Below are positions 1-12,306 of a stretch of 64,000 nt of DNA, one piece after another. This DNA comes from Trichinella spiralis. Lineage: Eukaryota > Nematoda > Enoplea > Trichinellida > Trichinellidae. Location of the stretch: NCBI GenBank assembly GCA_000181795.3, contig CM012954.1, positions 3,502,786 to 3,566,785 of the forward strand, written 5' to 3'. Position numbers and translations under genes: made by a program. The notes under the pieces were generated by a model. The model saw only the letters and a list, made by a program, of their open reading frames with translations, did no database searches and was not told the DNA's origin. Positions within the stretch are counted from its first letter, which is position 1, and the number at the start of each line of letters is the position of its first letter.

Positions 1-3000
1 AAGTTTGCCATTGAAGATCAAAATTCCAAATGCTAGGGACCCAAATTGCCGACACTTGTCGATGTCAGCTTCATTGACAGTGTGAAATTTGCCGATCAAA
101 AAATTAACTTCGAATCCGTATCTGTCGGATCCTGAAAGAAACATACAAATGTTGTTTCAGCATGCCATCAATGAAATTGAATAATTTTTCAACGTTTAAA
201 TTACTTTCAAAATTTCTAAATGAAGAGTGATACAAAAAAAATCCATTAACAAAACAGTGAAACATATTTTCAGTGCCAAAATGATTACAAACAGTCAGCC
301 ATTGTAAATATATTTTTAAAAAATCTATTATTCACTTCATAATTATAATTGATGAAGGAGAAAATAAAGTAAAAATAAAATAAAATAAAATGAAATGAAA
401 TGAAACAAAAAAATCTACCTGTTCCAATAGTAGCAAAGGACCAGAACCCCGACGAGACATGCAAGACCGATGAAACAGCCAACGGAGATGAGAACAATTT
501 CAGACATTTGTAGTCGTCGTCCAAATAACAAAGTCGACGGTGAAACCATTTCTTGCACATTTTGCACAAGCAAAGCAGGTGCTAGACGTTCCTTCAATCG
601 ACGGATATTTTCTTTGGCAAAAATTTCCCCCAGATCAGAGGAACGACAAACACGTTTCGTCTGAATATTGACGGCCACAAAAATCAAATTCACGCTAAAG
701 AAATTTCACAATTTACAATTGAAGCTGAATTGAATGAAATAAAACAAAAGCCAACAATTTACCCAAAGTTATTCACAATACCCAAATAATCAGCATCTTC
801 AATTCTTTCCAAAATAATCATCTGGCATTTGTTTCTACTTCTTTCAATAATTTGTCTTATTTCACTAGAGTGTAGAAAAAAAAAGCATGAAGTTCATTAC
901 AAAATAATAATAAACAATAATTTCTTATACTTTTTCAATTTCTTCACATTTTGATCTTGTTGACCAGCATGCCATTTGTCAACGGTAATCATGAAACGGT
1001 TCGTATTTCTCACGGTATTCACCTAATTGCAAGTTCAATTATTAAAATAAAATCAAGCATTCAATTGGAAACAATAAAACATTATTGCACTTACTACAAC
1101 GTTCGCCTCAGCTGAAAGAGGAATACCATACGAAGGATTGTCTTTAGCTTGAACTCTGAAATGATAAACTGCTGCGCTCTTGCCACGTTGTTCTTTCAGC
1201 TTTGCTTTAGTTTTCAGTTCGCCAGTTTCTTGATCGATCATAAACAACGAACTGTCTGGATCATTTTCCAGCAAAGAATAAGCAATCTGCTTATTTCTTC
1301 CCACGTCCTTGTCTACGGCCTTAAATAAATAAATAAATAAACATATATATGTATATATTATATTTTTATTGATTTACTTTGATTTTCAATATTGGAGTAA
1401 ATTCGGCCGCTTTTTCGTCGACAATTCCAATAAAAGTACCCAACAGTGCAGAGTCTTCATCAAACTGAAATTCAGGTCTGTTGTCATTTTGATCCAAAAC
1501 TTCAATGAACACTGTAGCATAGTCGAAATACTGAGCACCTGAAACAAAATGACAAAACCAAGCGTTCAAAATCTTCACACAAACGGCAAACCGTTGTTAC
1601 CCGATGGAAGGACAGTAGCTGCGCTGATATTCAACTTGTACATGCTGACTTCTTCACGATCCAACTTTAACCTCGTTTCAAGCTCACACAAACCACCGGA
1701 TCCCGTTTTGATAATGAATGCTTCTACAAAATGTTTTTCATTAGAAATTAGATCATACATCTCCTTCCGCTGATGCAAGAAAAACAGATCAGTGATCACC
1801 TTCAGAATCACCATCTAAAATTTTGCATTGAACAACTGGTTGCCAAGTTGGATTGCTGCTTTTCATCGGCAAAGTCATCACAAAGTGAGGAGAAGGAACC
1901 AATTCATATACAGTCGTGCTAAAAATAAAATCACACCAAAATAAATAAACAAACAAGTAAAGAATCAAATGAATGCGTAATGTGATGGTTTAAACAATTG
2001 CTTGAAATGATCCGCATACTTGAACACGCTGTTCACAAAGTTGTTCTGCAGATGAACGGCACTGCTACTTGGTGGCATCCAAGTAGATAAAGAACCAAAA
2101 TGAAGTGGTGTAGTGGTAGGAATTTCAACGTGAACTGCCACTGTAGTAAAGCTAGAACGAGGTGGATTTCCTTTGTCTTTTGCTTCAACAGAAAGCTGAA
2201 AGCAGAAAGACTGTTTCAAGTGTCAATTTATAAAAAAAAACCCTTCAGCACAAATAAACCGTGAATTTATCCTTGCCAGCACCGAGCAACGATCGCGCAA
2301 TAGTTATGAGACCACTGTCTTCGTCAATTGCAAAAAATTTCGCCGCCTCTTCATCACCAATCAGTCTATACTTGATCAAATTGTTTGGAGACTAAAATGG
2401 AATTTTACCACAGTTCAACCAACCTTAACAACAAAAAAAATGCTAATCATTACCGAATCATCTCGATCACTGGCAGATACTTGAAGAATAGAACTACCAG
2501 GAGGCAGTGCTTCGGAAATCGTAGTCGAATACGATTTCTCTTGAAATATTGGACTATTGTCATTCAGTTCCTAAAATAAAACAAGACCCAAAAGAAAATT
2601 TTCTCTTTTCTAAAATCTCAATATTAAGTAAAATTCAAAAAAAATCCTCTGCAATTACATGCACAATCACTGTAACCCTTGCCCAAGCTGGTGGTTCTTC
2701 AGACAAATTTTCTTCAGTACCAACAATCAATGTATATTTCTTTTGCTTTTCCGCATCCAAGCTGACCAGCGTCGACAACATCCCTGTTCGCTGATCAATA
2801 GAAAATAAAGACATATCACCTCTCCTCAAAATATACGTCACTGGACCTTGTCTCCCGTCCAAATATTTGGCCTAAAAATGAATTAATTAACACCCACAAT
2901 TCAATATGATAAATATGAAATTCAAAAACAAAAAAAATTTACTTTTATTTGAACCAAATTTGTTGGGCCTAAATTTTCATCAATGCCTACAGAATAATTT

Positions 3001-6000
3001 CCAGTAAACACTGGAACTGAAAGTGGGCCGGTGTCAGTGTTGTCATTCAAAATTTCTATCGTTGCATCGACCGAAGACTGGAGTGAAGGCTCACCTCCGT
3101 CTTCGGCAATAATGGTCAGTTTGTGCACCGAATGTCCAGTAGTCGACAAATCTGCCCGGCTCTTTATAATTCCTTTCATTGGATCAATGCTGAAAAATCT
3201 GCAAAAACAAATGAATACATTGAAAATTATTTTTTCATCCAAATAATTCATCATACTTATTTGGAAACTTCAAGCGGTATCGAACAATTCCATTATCACC
3301 AATATCATTGTCTGTGGCAGTTATTTTGCCGATAATTGAATTTGGTGAGTTCGAGTTGACTGTAAATTTGATTGGTGTTTCATTGACAATTTTTGGTGGA
3401 TTATCATTAACATCACTTATGTTAACCAAAATTTCAGCGTAGGTTGTCATCTATGAAGAATAATAAAAATGTAACAAACTAATCACATTAAATGGAAAAT
3501 TTTCAAAACAAATGAATAAAATTTGAACATACGGTGCCACTTTTGACTTCGATAACGAGCCGATGGCTTGGAATATGCTCTCGATCGAGAGCACCGGCAG
3601 TAAATATTCTTCCACTTTAATTGAAAATAATAAATTTTGAAAACAAAAGTTAAAAAAAAAGAAAAATGGAAACAAGAAGCAAATGTAAAACGCACTCATT
3701 CTTGTCTATACGAAATTTTCCCTTTTCCGTAGCGTCTGTAATGCGATAAGATGTCTGGTCCGGTGCAGCGCCTTCAGCCTACAGTGCAAATCCGTAGTGG
3801 ATTTTCGTTCAAATCACACGGAAAGATAAAAAACAAACCAACTATACCGTCAATGTCATAACTAAAGTATCAGGCGACACTTCTTCGCTAACCGTTATGT
3901 TAAATGTAGCTGCAATAACTGGCTGCGTAGCCGGGATAGTTGCCGTGGTGGTTGTAGTGGTGGTCCATGCTAATGGCTGCACGGATTGTGTGGAATATTG
4001 ATACAGATGGCCAATCGTGGCCGCATCCACCACTCTGACCATTATAGTAGTCGTAGCAGTTCTGATCAAAAGAAGAAAATCTTGCATCAAATAATACAGT
4101 AGAAATACTAGAAATTTACTTGAAAAGTTTACCTAGAAAATTTGTCCATCACTTCCAATACAACACGGTACTGAGCGTTTGGATTTAAAAATCCCAAAGC
4201 AATCAACGTGTTTGTGTCTTCATTATAGTGGAATAAATCTTCAGCTCCTTTGGATACTGACAGTATTCGATACTTGAGAATTGCCAACGTTTTGCTATCT
4301 TTCACTGTTGCTTTGACCTGAAATTAAATACGATCAATTTATTAATTGATCAAAATGAATAATTTAAGAAACAAGCGAACAAAAGCTTCTACCCGAATCA
4401 AGCTTTGCTGTGGCAAGCCTGAATAAGCGGTGGCGTAATAAACTTTCGAACCAAATACAGGTGGTGAATGACTGTCCAAAGCAATAATCTCAATTCGCAC
4501 TTTCACCGGTTCGCTTGTTCGAATTGGTGTCGTGTCCACTTCCCTGGCACGTATCTCAAAGCATTGAAAATACAAAACAAAGAAATGAATTAATTTGAAA
4601 CTAATTTTGAATTTTTACAATCAATTCATGAACATTGTCACCATTTTTGTCCACTTTCAAAGCTAATGCATTCAAAAAAACATAACCACGTTGATCAATA
4701 GCAAAGTGATTGGCACCTGAACCACTTAAAATGTACTGATATATAGCGGGGGGCATGCCAGGTTTCTGAAAAAATGACAATTTATTGAAATTAAAAATCA
4801 CAAATTGACCACCTCAAAAGCGTACCAAATCTTTATCAGTTACAGAAATTTGCAACGGTGGTCCATTTTGACGACGTTCAGTACGAATTAACGTGCCAAT
4901 TGAAGCATTTTCATCAATGTAAGCCTGCGTGTTGGTCACTTGTACTTCCGGTTCAAAACGACTCTCAGTCGGATTCAACGCCTGAATGTTCAACTGCGCG
5001 AAACTAACCTTACTTCCAGTGTAAGCAGTTCTGGCCTGAAATTTGATTTAAAAAAAAATAAACTTACTTTTCCCCACCCCTCCCCATTATTTGCACCATT
5101 CAATTACACCACTTACAATGACATAAATCAAAAAAGGACCAGCCTCTTTGTTAGGAATGATCTTCAGCTGAACAATTTCAGCATTTTGAGCGTTTATTGC
5201 AAAATATTTGCTGAACGTCTCAGGAGTGCCTGCAATAATTTAATTTCCATTTAAACAACACCACCATTACATGGATCATTAATTACCATTGAAAAATGCA
5301 TAAGTTACAGGTACATTGGGATTGTAGATATTTTTTGCTTTTATTGGCAATGGATATATTTTCAACGCTTTCTTTTCCTAAAAATACACCATCTAGTCAA
5401 ATAACGGTCAGTGATAAATGCAAATAAGGAAGTTCGGCAAGTATCTCAGCAGTTTTCACAATGACCACAAATGGTCGTTGGTTTGTTGTTGAAGTCGGTC
5501 AAGTAGACTTGAATAGGCAAAATGTGAGTTGCACAGGGTGGTGGTTCACAAAATCAAAGATATTCAGAGATCGAATGACCACTGTCTATGTTGATGAAAA
5601 AGGACACAACACGCTAAAAACATACCGGTGGAATGCCAGTGACAACGCTGGCTGTATACTGAACTCCAGAACAAATTGATACTGCCGGACCGCACGTAGG
5701 GTGAATAAATGACAACGGTTGGGTTGCGTAAAAGTGATCTGACCGCATAGCTGGCCACAACATATTCCATGACTGATAAATAATAAAAATAAATAAGTAA
5801 TTATAAAGAATAAAAATGTGCAAAGTGTATGAAAGCAAATAGAGTGAATTTTCGCAAAGTTGTCGCAAATCGAGTTAACTTTGAATAAATTTGAAATTTG
5901 CTAATGAAAAGGCTTATGAAACCGGCTTCTCAACGACTACGCTTCGTCAAGTTAGCATGCATAATCATTTAAGAAGTGGAAACTAGCAGTAGGGAGTGAA

Positions 6001-6339
6001 ATGAAAATTTGAAAAAAAGAAAACAGAAATAGATCAACAGCAAACATTAAATTACCTGTGGTACGTTGTCATTCAAAGGGTCTGTCAGAGGTTGTTGTTC
6101 GAAGTAAGATTGAGTTTTGTTCTCATGCTCTGTGAAAAGTTCAAATATGACAAATAATAAAATTTGTAAAGCGAAAGATAAAAAAAACCACAACGTCATC
6201 ATCAATCATAATGCAAATAATAATAATAATAATTACCAATTTTATCCAGTTGTTGTTGGGCAAAAATGATAGTTGAAACGAAGCAGAAAAAACAGAAAAG
6301 CGAGAACAAATTTCGACATTGACTCGTTCGGACAGCCAT
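1..6339 (-). CDS. Large transmembrane cadherin (protocadherin type), 5' end complete, 3' end near or beyond the window edge
   Basis: A cell-surface adhesion protein. The first exon (6237-6339) opens with MAVRTSQCRNLF and a hydrophobic signal peptide and ends in GTAATT. Exon 2 is 6056-6129 and exon 3 is 5626-5772; all three join in phase. About fifteen more short exons follow. Seen directly are calcium-linker motifs such as DVNDNPPKI (near 3390), ELNDNSPIF (near 2560) and DQNDNRPEF (near 1480), plus degenerate ones (ALDSHSPPVF near 4470). I count at least nine EC-like segments. After the last EC, exons at 931-1022 (NTNRFMITVDKW) and about 783-870 resemble the membrane-adjacent domain of PCDH15/Cad99C-type cadherins. 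The exon at about 417-690 carries one transmembrane helix (about 420-500). The tail exon (up to about 136) is ambiguous: the most obvious acceptor gives a nine-residue tail, another 13 nt further in stays open to the edge. Splicing at 5390-5600 is unresolved. Homology to PCDH15/Cad99C is an inference. Confidence 0.85.
6218..6235. repeat. (AAT)n microsatellite in cadherin intron 1
   Basis: A short run of AAT units lies just inside intron 1 of the cadherin, beside the donor site. It is a simple repeat. Confidence 0.8.
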
Positions 6340-7278
6340 GGTGCAGGTTGACTAAGTCGTCGATGACAACAACATATTATTATTATTATTATTATTATTC
6401 AGCTTTTTGGTGAACCACTCGACCCAGAAGTATGGACGTTCGTGATATTTTCCCTCTTTACTTATTTTAGGGACGAAGGGAAGGGGAAGAGAGGGAGATA
6501 TTTCTTAGTTTTCTCTTTTTCCACTGTCCCTTTCTCTCCTATGCAAAAAGCTTCTTCTCTTCAACTGTTTGAGCAAGCTGCGCGGTCAGGTGAAACGACC
6601 TTTTCACAGGTTAGCTTCTTTTCCAATTGACTATCCCTGGCCGACTACCACCAAACGGCCTCTTTATTACCACAACGTCACGGTCTGCTCTGATGTTTGC
6701 CCAGACCAAAACAAACTGGCCCTGTTCTGCTGTTGGTCGACGAAGCAAATTGTTGTCTCTCCCGTATCGCATTGCGCATGTAAACAACCAATTCTTGCAG
6801 CAACCGTCCTCAAACTGGACCTTCTTTCCTCTACATGCGCGAGGTCGTCTAGCAAAATACAATGCAAATAATTTGTTAAAAAGTTTTAAAATAAAAAAAA
6901 ACCAAAATTAAAAGCATACATACGTATGTGGATTTTCACATGACTGATTGGAAGGTAATTTGGCAGCACCGTGTGAAAATAATTTCTCTGCCCGCTCGAA
7001 TCGATAAAACTGAAAAAAAATTATCTTTAAAAAATGGATGATTTCAATTTGCAAAATATTTTCGTTATTCTAAAATACGCAAATCCAGTGTTCAAACTTT
7101 ATTATTCACGATGAGAGCCGTATCAGGGTAAAATTCACACGCAACACAAAATATTTTTTTAAAAAACACAACCTTCTTTCGTTCTTCTTGAGCGATGCAT
7201 AAGGTAGCAATGCGCCATGGGATTGGATTTGAAAATAAGAAAAGAAATAAAATAGAAAATTCTAAAAATCTACAATAT
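6340..7278. other. Intergenic: cadherin 5' flank and astacin-1 3' flank
   Basis: No gene could be supported. A (TTA)n tract lies at about 6374-6399. The stretch 6440-6860 is clearly richer in GC than the rest and has several overlapping open frames on both strands (up to 100 codons), but none has splice sites or a recognisable domain. It is probably the promoter and 5' UTR region of the cadherin. TTTATT at 7098-7103 reads AATAAA on the minus strand and could be a distant poly(A) signal for the astacin ending at 7279. Confidence 0.5.
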
Positions 7279-10200
7279 TCAACAATGTCCACAAGTTCGA
7301 GCGCAGACGAAACGCATTGGCACCTCGAGTACTGATGTTCGACACATTGCAGCCCACTTGTAGCAATCTTTCCACATGTCGGTGCAAACTGAAAATTCAG
7401 ATTAAATCTTTTCTTTTTTCAAAATAAAGCAGCAAAAATTAATAAAACAAATGAACACTCACTTAAATCTAAGAATGGAATTTTCAAATTCAGACGAATT
7501 GGTCTTGGAGGAGGTGGGCGAATTGAAAACGGAGCTCCATCGTAATCATCGTCCTCGTCGTCTATTACGGGCGGTCTCACCAGAGGACGAATTATCGGAG
7601 ACGGAGGAGGTGCAGGCCTGGAATTTGGTCGACTATGGCAATTGTACAAAGTGTTCAAGCGTCGCAAATCTGACGGACTGAAATCACCCGACTTTCCCAT
7701 CACGCTGGTCATGCCAGGTTCCCTGGCAACCATCGTATCTCGACCATTTTTGGAAAACGATTTCGAATCATAATGCATAATTGACCGATAGTCGTATCGT
7801 TCACCAAATGTATTGCTTTCTGACGGGGATACTTTTTGAAATTGACTATGCGCACCTGTACTAGGAAAATGTTAAACATGCCATCACATGTTCACAACCA
7901 ACCCATACCGGCTCTAATGTTGTACCAAATTACATCGACAAAATCATCCCTGTCTGGTCTTTCATGTTCATGCCAAAATCCAATTGCGTGCATCAATTCA
8001 TGTATAATGGTTCTATAATAGATACAGCCGTCGTCCAAAGATACCGTCTGACGACCACCCGTTCGACCAACGTCCGAAAAACAACTAAAATTGGGAGTAA
8101 CATTCAATGTAAAAAGTAACTCAATAATCTGGACAATTCAAAAATCGCCTCACCCATCTTCTTTTTTAATATACAGATAGTCCGGTTCGTGCGTTCTTGC
8201 AACAAATTTAATACACGTCTTCTCGTGATAAGCTTGCATTGCTCTGGCTATAACCGCACGTTCACTTGCAGCTGAATGGAGGAAATAAATCAAATTAACC
8301 ATGAAAAAGAAAAGACAAACTTTAACATTAATTACAATAATCTCTTGACAAAACATAAGGAACAACACCGTCTGGCCATTTGTATTGACTACCAATTCGC
8401 GCGTTTCTGGAAACGCCCCTCAAGTTCGAATTCGAGTCGAACTGCCTTCTTCGAAGAGCCTTTCCACGTACATCGCCACGATATTTATCTGAAACAACAA
8501 CAAAAATATCGCTGCTGTCCTTTGAACGAAGAGAAGCATAAAATAAAACATGCAAATACTACAAAAACCGTCTCACTCAATTGCCAGATGCTTTTCAAAC
8601 CATTGACAAGCAAATCTCCTGCAATACATTACATATATATATATATATATATTTATTTATTTATTTATGTATACATGGATGTGAAAAAAAACAGAACATT
8701 TTCTTTCTTTTTTTTAAAGAAAAAGAAGATTCAAACAACTCACTTGCAGCCAATTTGAGTCCATTCTTGAAATCTTGCGGTGTTAGAAATGGTAAATTTA
8801 TCTCTGAAATAAAATTTTACATTAACTCAACTTGTTTCGATGATAAAATAAATGACAGTTCAATTTTCACATCACAGTGATATATGTGTTTTTAATTAAA
8901 ATGTGAAAAAAAGTAAAAAGGAAATAACAACGCTATAGTTAATAGTTACAGTTGTTAAAGTTCAAAAAGTGGAGAATGTTATAATTGAAGCTGAAACAGT
9001 ACAGTAATGATAGATCAAACAAAAATGTTTGCCACATGCAAAGTGACAAATCAACAACGCCTACATAAAAAATTACATTACATTACATTGCATTACATTA
9101 CATTACATTACATTACATCACATTACAAACCGGCAATCAGACTGTGCAGAAGAAACAGGTTCAACAGCAATGAAAAGCTAAAATCGCAATCTGATCTCAA
9201 ACAACAACGCCCACGATTTGCCTTCAAAGAAAGCCTCTTGTTTAAAAACAAATCGAATTTCTAATTGCTCGTGATATGTTCAACTGATTACATCGACCAT
9301 ATTGATAACAAGCAATTCACTTTCCGTTCAATTCTAGGCGTGCAATCTGATTTCTGATAATAATCAATTTTCCATATCAGTGCCAAAGATTTTGAACAAA
9401 ACGCCTCTGCATCTTCTGATAAAACAATATTGTCCTTGATATAAATTGAAACCGAACAAATATTCAAATGTGACAAATTTGAAAAAGCCATTTCCCTTTC
9501 ATTATTTCTTCGTTTAATTTGAAAAAGAAATAAATATTTTTATTATTAAAATTTACTGTATAAAATAATCTTCACTGAGGGGAAAGGGAAGGGGAAAATT
9601 AACTATCAACTTATACAGATAGAAAGCAAAAATGTAATTTAATCATTTTGCATTTAAAAATATGAAAAAAATAAAGTTTAAACAATCAGGATTCGCGTTT
9701 AATGCCATAACTGCCCCAGATTGCACTGTTCCACTCTGTTTACCTGCTCACCAAAATGCTGCCTCTCATATTCAATCATCCTAATCATAGAAATGAAAAA
9801 ATAGCTCTCCATCTGAAATATTATCATAAAATAAAAATCAACTAAACAAAACATTATTCACATACGGTAATAGAAATTTGTTCATAATAATTACATGTGC
9901 AAGCAAGTAATTATGAAATAAATATATGCACAGAAGAAGTGGTTCGATGTTGTATTTGAACAGTTAGTTAGCTCACTGAATGTCAGAAAAGGAACAACGC
10001 TTTGTGAGCAATTGAAAATTGAATAAAAATCTATCCAAAGAATATGAGAAGCTGATAAATTCATCATAATTACATAAATACGTTTCAAAAACTGAAAAAT
10101 GAGATTTTGATAATCTAACAGTAAAATGGCAAGCAAATAAATATCAAAACAAAAAGAATCAACTGATTTATAAAACTAATTGAAATAACATTATCTTGCT

Positions 10201-10671
10201 GAATTTAACACTTGTTGCAGAGTTAAAATGCTCGAAATTTTGTTCTACAATCCACATCTACTACCGTATGTATAGAAAAATTAAATGCTTTAATGCTTAG
10301 TGGCGATAATGTTGAAAACATCTTGCCCTTTAAAACACGTGCTTCATTGATGTCAAAAGAAAGAAATGAACAACTGTTTTCTTTTCACTTTTTTCACAAA
10401 GACAGATCATAGCAGCATATTACATATATATATATATATCAGGGAACAATTTCAATTGCTTCAATCTACAACATCAGGTGTTGTAAAGTTCTATAGACAA
10501 AATGATAAGATTATTGTTGCTTACAATATAATACAAAGCATATATAATATATGGTTTAATTGAATAAGAAATTACAATATAACTGAAGAAAAATAATTTA
10601 CCAAATGAAGCGACAACTGCGCATCCTGATAAAATTGTTAATAAAAACTGAAAAGAATTCAGAAGCTTCAT
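7279..10671 (-). CDS. Secreted astacin (M12A) zinc metalloprotease with C-terminal ShKT domain, copy 1
   Basis: A nematode NAS-type astacin, probably cleaving extracellular or cuticle proteins. Exons (minus): 10602-10671 signal peptide (MKLLNSFQFL...), 8744-8803 propeptide (FLTPQDFKNGLKLA), 8336-8488, 8154-8271, 7909-8084, 7463-7855 and 7279-7388; the joins I checked fall in phase. The catalytic exon holds HELMHAIGFWHEHERPD, which matches HExxHxxGxxHExxR, and the next exon has the Met-turn SIMHYDS. After the protease come a proline-rich and acidic linker (DDEDDDYDG) and a last exon coding an ShKT-like module, with CTDMWKDC, CARTCGHC and a stop. The first exon lies 1.8 kb upstream of the propeptide exon. 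I chose it because it is a clean signal peptide ending in the phase the propeptide exon needs. The gene is the tandem partner of the astacin at 12307-16351. Confidence 0.9.
8631..8666. repeat. (TA)n followed by (TTTA)n microsatellite
   Basis: A TA run passes into TTTA units inside an intron of astacin 1. Open frames through it are artefacts of the repeat. Confidence 0.85.
9070..9127. repeat. (ATTAC)n pentanucleotide repeat
   Basis: About eleven ATTAC units with two single-base variants lie in the 1.8 kb first intron of astacin 1. This is the longest perfect-unit repeat noticed in the window. Confidence 0.9.
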
Positions 10672-12306
10672 GATCAAAAGACAAAAGCTTTGAACAACTG
10701 AACTTTTCAGTATTAAAAAAGCATTTACAGCACGAGATTGAGGCTGCTAGGAGGCGCAGAAAATTTTCACAAACCTCCGAAATAAGCGAAACGAAACAGA
10801 ACAATAAATGGCTGCCGGCATCGTATGTTGCCTATTTCTACCTTTGCATAGAAACTGGTTCATCGAAACCACATGCATCTGTCTCACTGTACTGCCAATA
10901 AGCTATTTAATGTAATGTCCCACATTCATCAGAGATAAAAAAATAAAGTTAAAAAATTATAGATATTTTCAAAATGCAGCAACCGAAACAAATACGAATG
11001 TCACGGGAGGTACTTATTTTTTAGTAAAAAATCAGACAAAAATTACAACGCCTATTTATAAAGCTGTGTATGCAAATGAGAATATTTCAATAATTCAAAA
11101 AAAAATAGTTTCACTGACCTACATGTGAAGAGATGCCCGGCCTTGGCGTCGAACGGTGAGTGAATCACTATAGCACAAATTTTCCTGATGCTCTTCGTCA
11201 TACATCGATGGTGATGCTTACCAAAAACCCCTGTGAAAATTACAAATTTTTACATTTTCAAAAGTTTATGAAACTAAACAAAAATAATATACATTTCTAA
11301 TATACAAATTACATTTAGTTGTTATTTCCAAAAAGACAAGATAAAAACATTTTCAAATAAATGCAAATTTGTAATGAAACAATCAGTAAAGAGAAGAATT
11401 TCAGAACCAGTAAATAAATACCCCTCTCCCTCAAAAAAGTTCACCAAAATTAAACGTACTTACAACTTTTCAGAGAATTTTTCTCACTTTTATTTTGCCG
11501 CTTTCATCAGGCTGAAAATGCATCTGAAAAAAAATTACGACAATCTCCTGGATAGCAATTGAACATGAACAAAAATTTCAATAAACCCGCATCACTGTTT
11601 ACAAGTCATGTGATGAAACATTTTAACTGCTTGACAAAGAAATGATACTATTGAATAAAATATATTCAAATTTTAGCGGCAAACTCTACTTACAGTATAT
11701 TCGAAGATGTGCAAGTATGTTTAAATGTGATGCAGCTTTCACCAGTTCTTCCACTTTCAGCAATTGCAGTTCAGCATTCATTGTTTGTATCCAAATTGTA
11801 CTTGCGTTTTCATCGTTACATTTCTTTCCCATTTACTCGCAAAATATGAGACAAAAGTGATGACCAACTTTTCAAATGAAAAGTATTACAATAAAGCTGA
11901 TATAAAAATTATTTAAAGCAAGTATATATCTTCAAAGTATAGCACATTGTCAATTACAAAATACATCAGACGAAATTCTCAAAATGCAAAAGCAAACTAT
12001 TTTTACTAAAAAAAACCACAAAATCACAGGTGCATATTTTCTGTGATGGTCTGAATGAACGCTTTTCCATTTTTCCACCGTTACACTCACTAAAAAAAGT
12101 AACCGACTAGTTAAAGTAGTGCAAATACCATACATCATCTGATCAGGGTAAAGTAAGCCATCGCTACATGTTGAACAGTGTAGAACTAATCGAAAATATT
12201 TAATTTTGAAACTTATATACACAAAAAATCTACATCAGCATCACATTTTTTTAAAAATTAAAGAAAAAGAATGCCCTTTTATAATTTACCAAATAAAATA
12301 TTGATA
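10672..12306. other. Intergenic between the two astacins
   Basis: AT-rich sequence upstream of astacin 1 and downstream of astacin 2. No coding exon could be supported. The exception is the GC-richer block at about 11109-11230, described separately as a candidate structured RNA. Confidence 0.5.
11109..11200 (+). ncRNA. Candidate structured small RNA with four hairpins and an Sm-like site
   Basis: A GC-richer island in AT-rich intergenic DNA folds, read on the plus strand, into consecutive small hairpins: TTCAC/GTGAA (stem arms 11110-11129), GATGCC/GGCGTC (11132-11150, loop CGGCCTT), GTGA/TCAC (11156-11168) and TGATG/CGTCA (11186-11200). Two stems need a G-U pair on this strand, which would be A-C mismatches on the other, so the plus strand is favoured. 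A single-stranded AAATTTTC lies between hairpins 3 and 4, where Sm-class snRNAs and nematode SL RNAs carry their Sm site. I cannot match it to U1, U2, U4, U5 or U6 by eye. The 5' end and promoter are not defined. Alternatives are chance pairing or an exon, since one minus-strand frame is also open here. Confidence 0.3.

Noticed and set aside
6440-6911. Several overlapping frames in the cadherin 5' flank
   Set aside because: They result from higher GC; no domain, signal peptide or splice pattern supports a gene.
8276-8758. 160-codon plus-strand open frame
   Set aside because: It crosses astacin exons in antisense and a TA/TTTA microsatellite, giving low-complexity residues.
9288-9491. 67-codon minus-strand frame in astacin-1 intron 1 as an extra exon
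   Set aside because: The flanking exons already join in phase and there is no fitting donor.
11140-11165. tRNA-like T-loop (TTCGA on the minus strand)
   Set aside because: Neither a paired T-stem nor an acceptor stem can be built around it.
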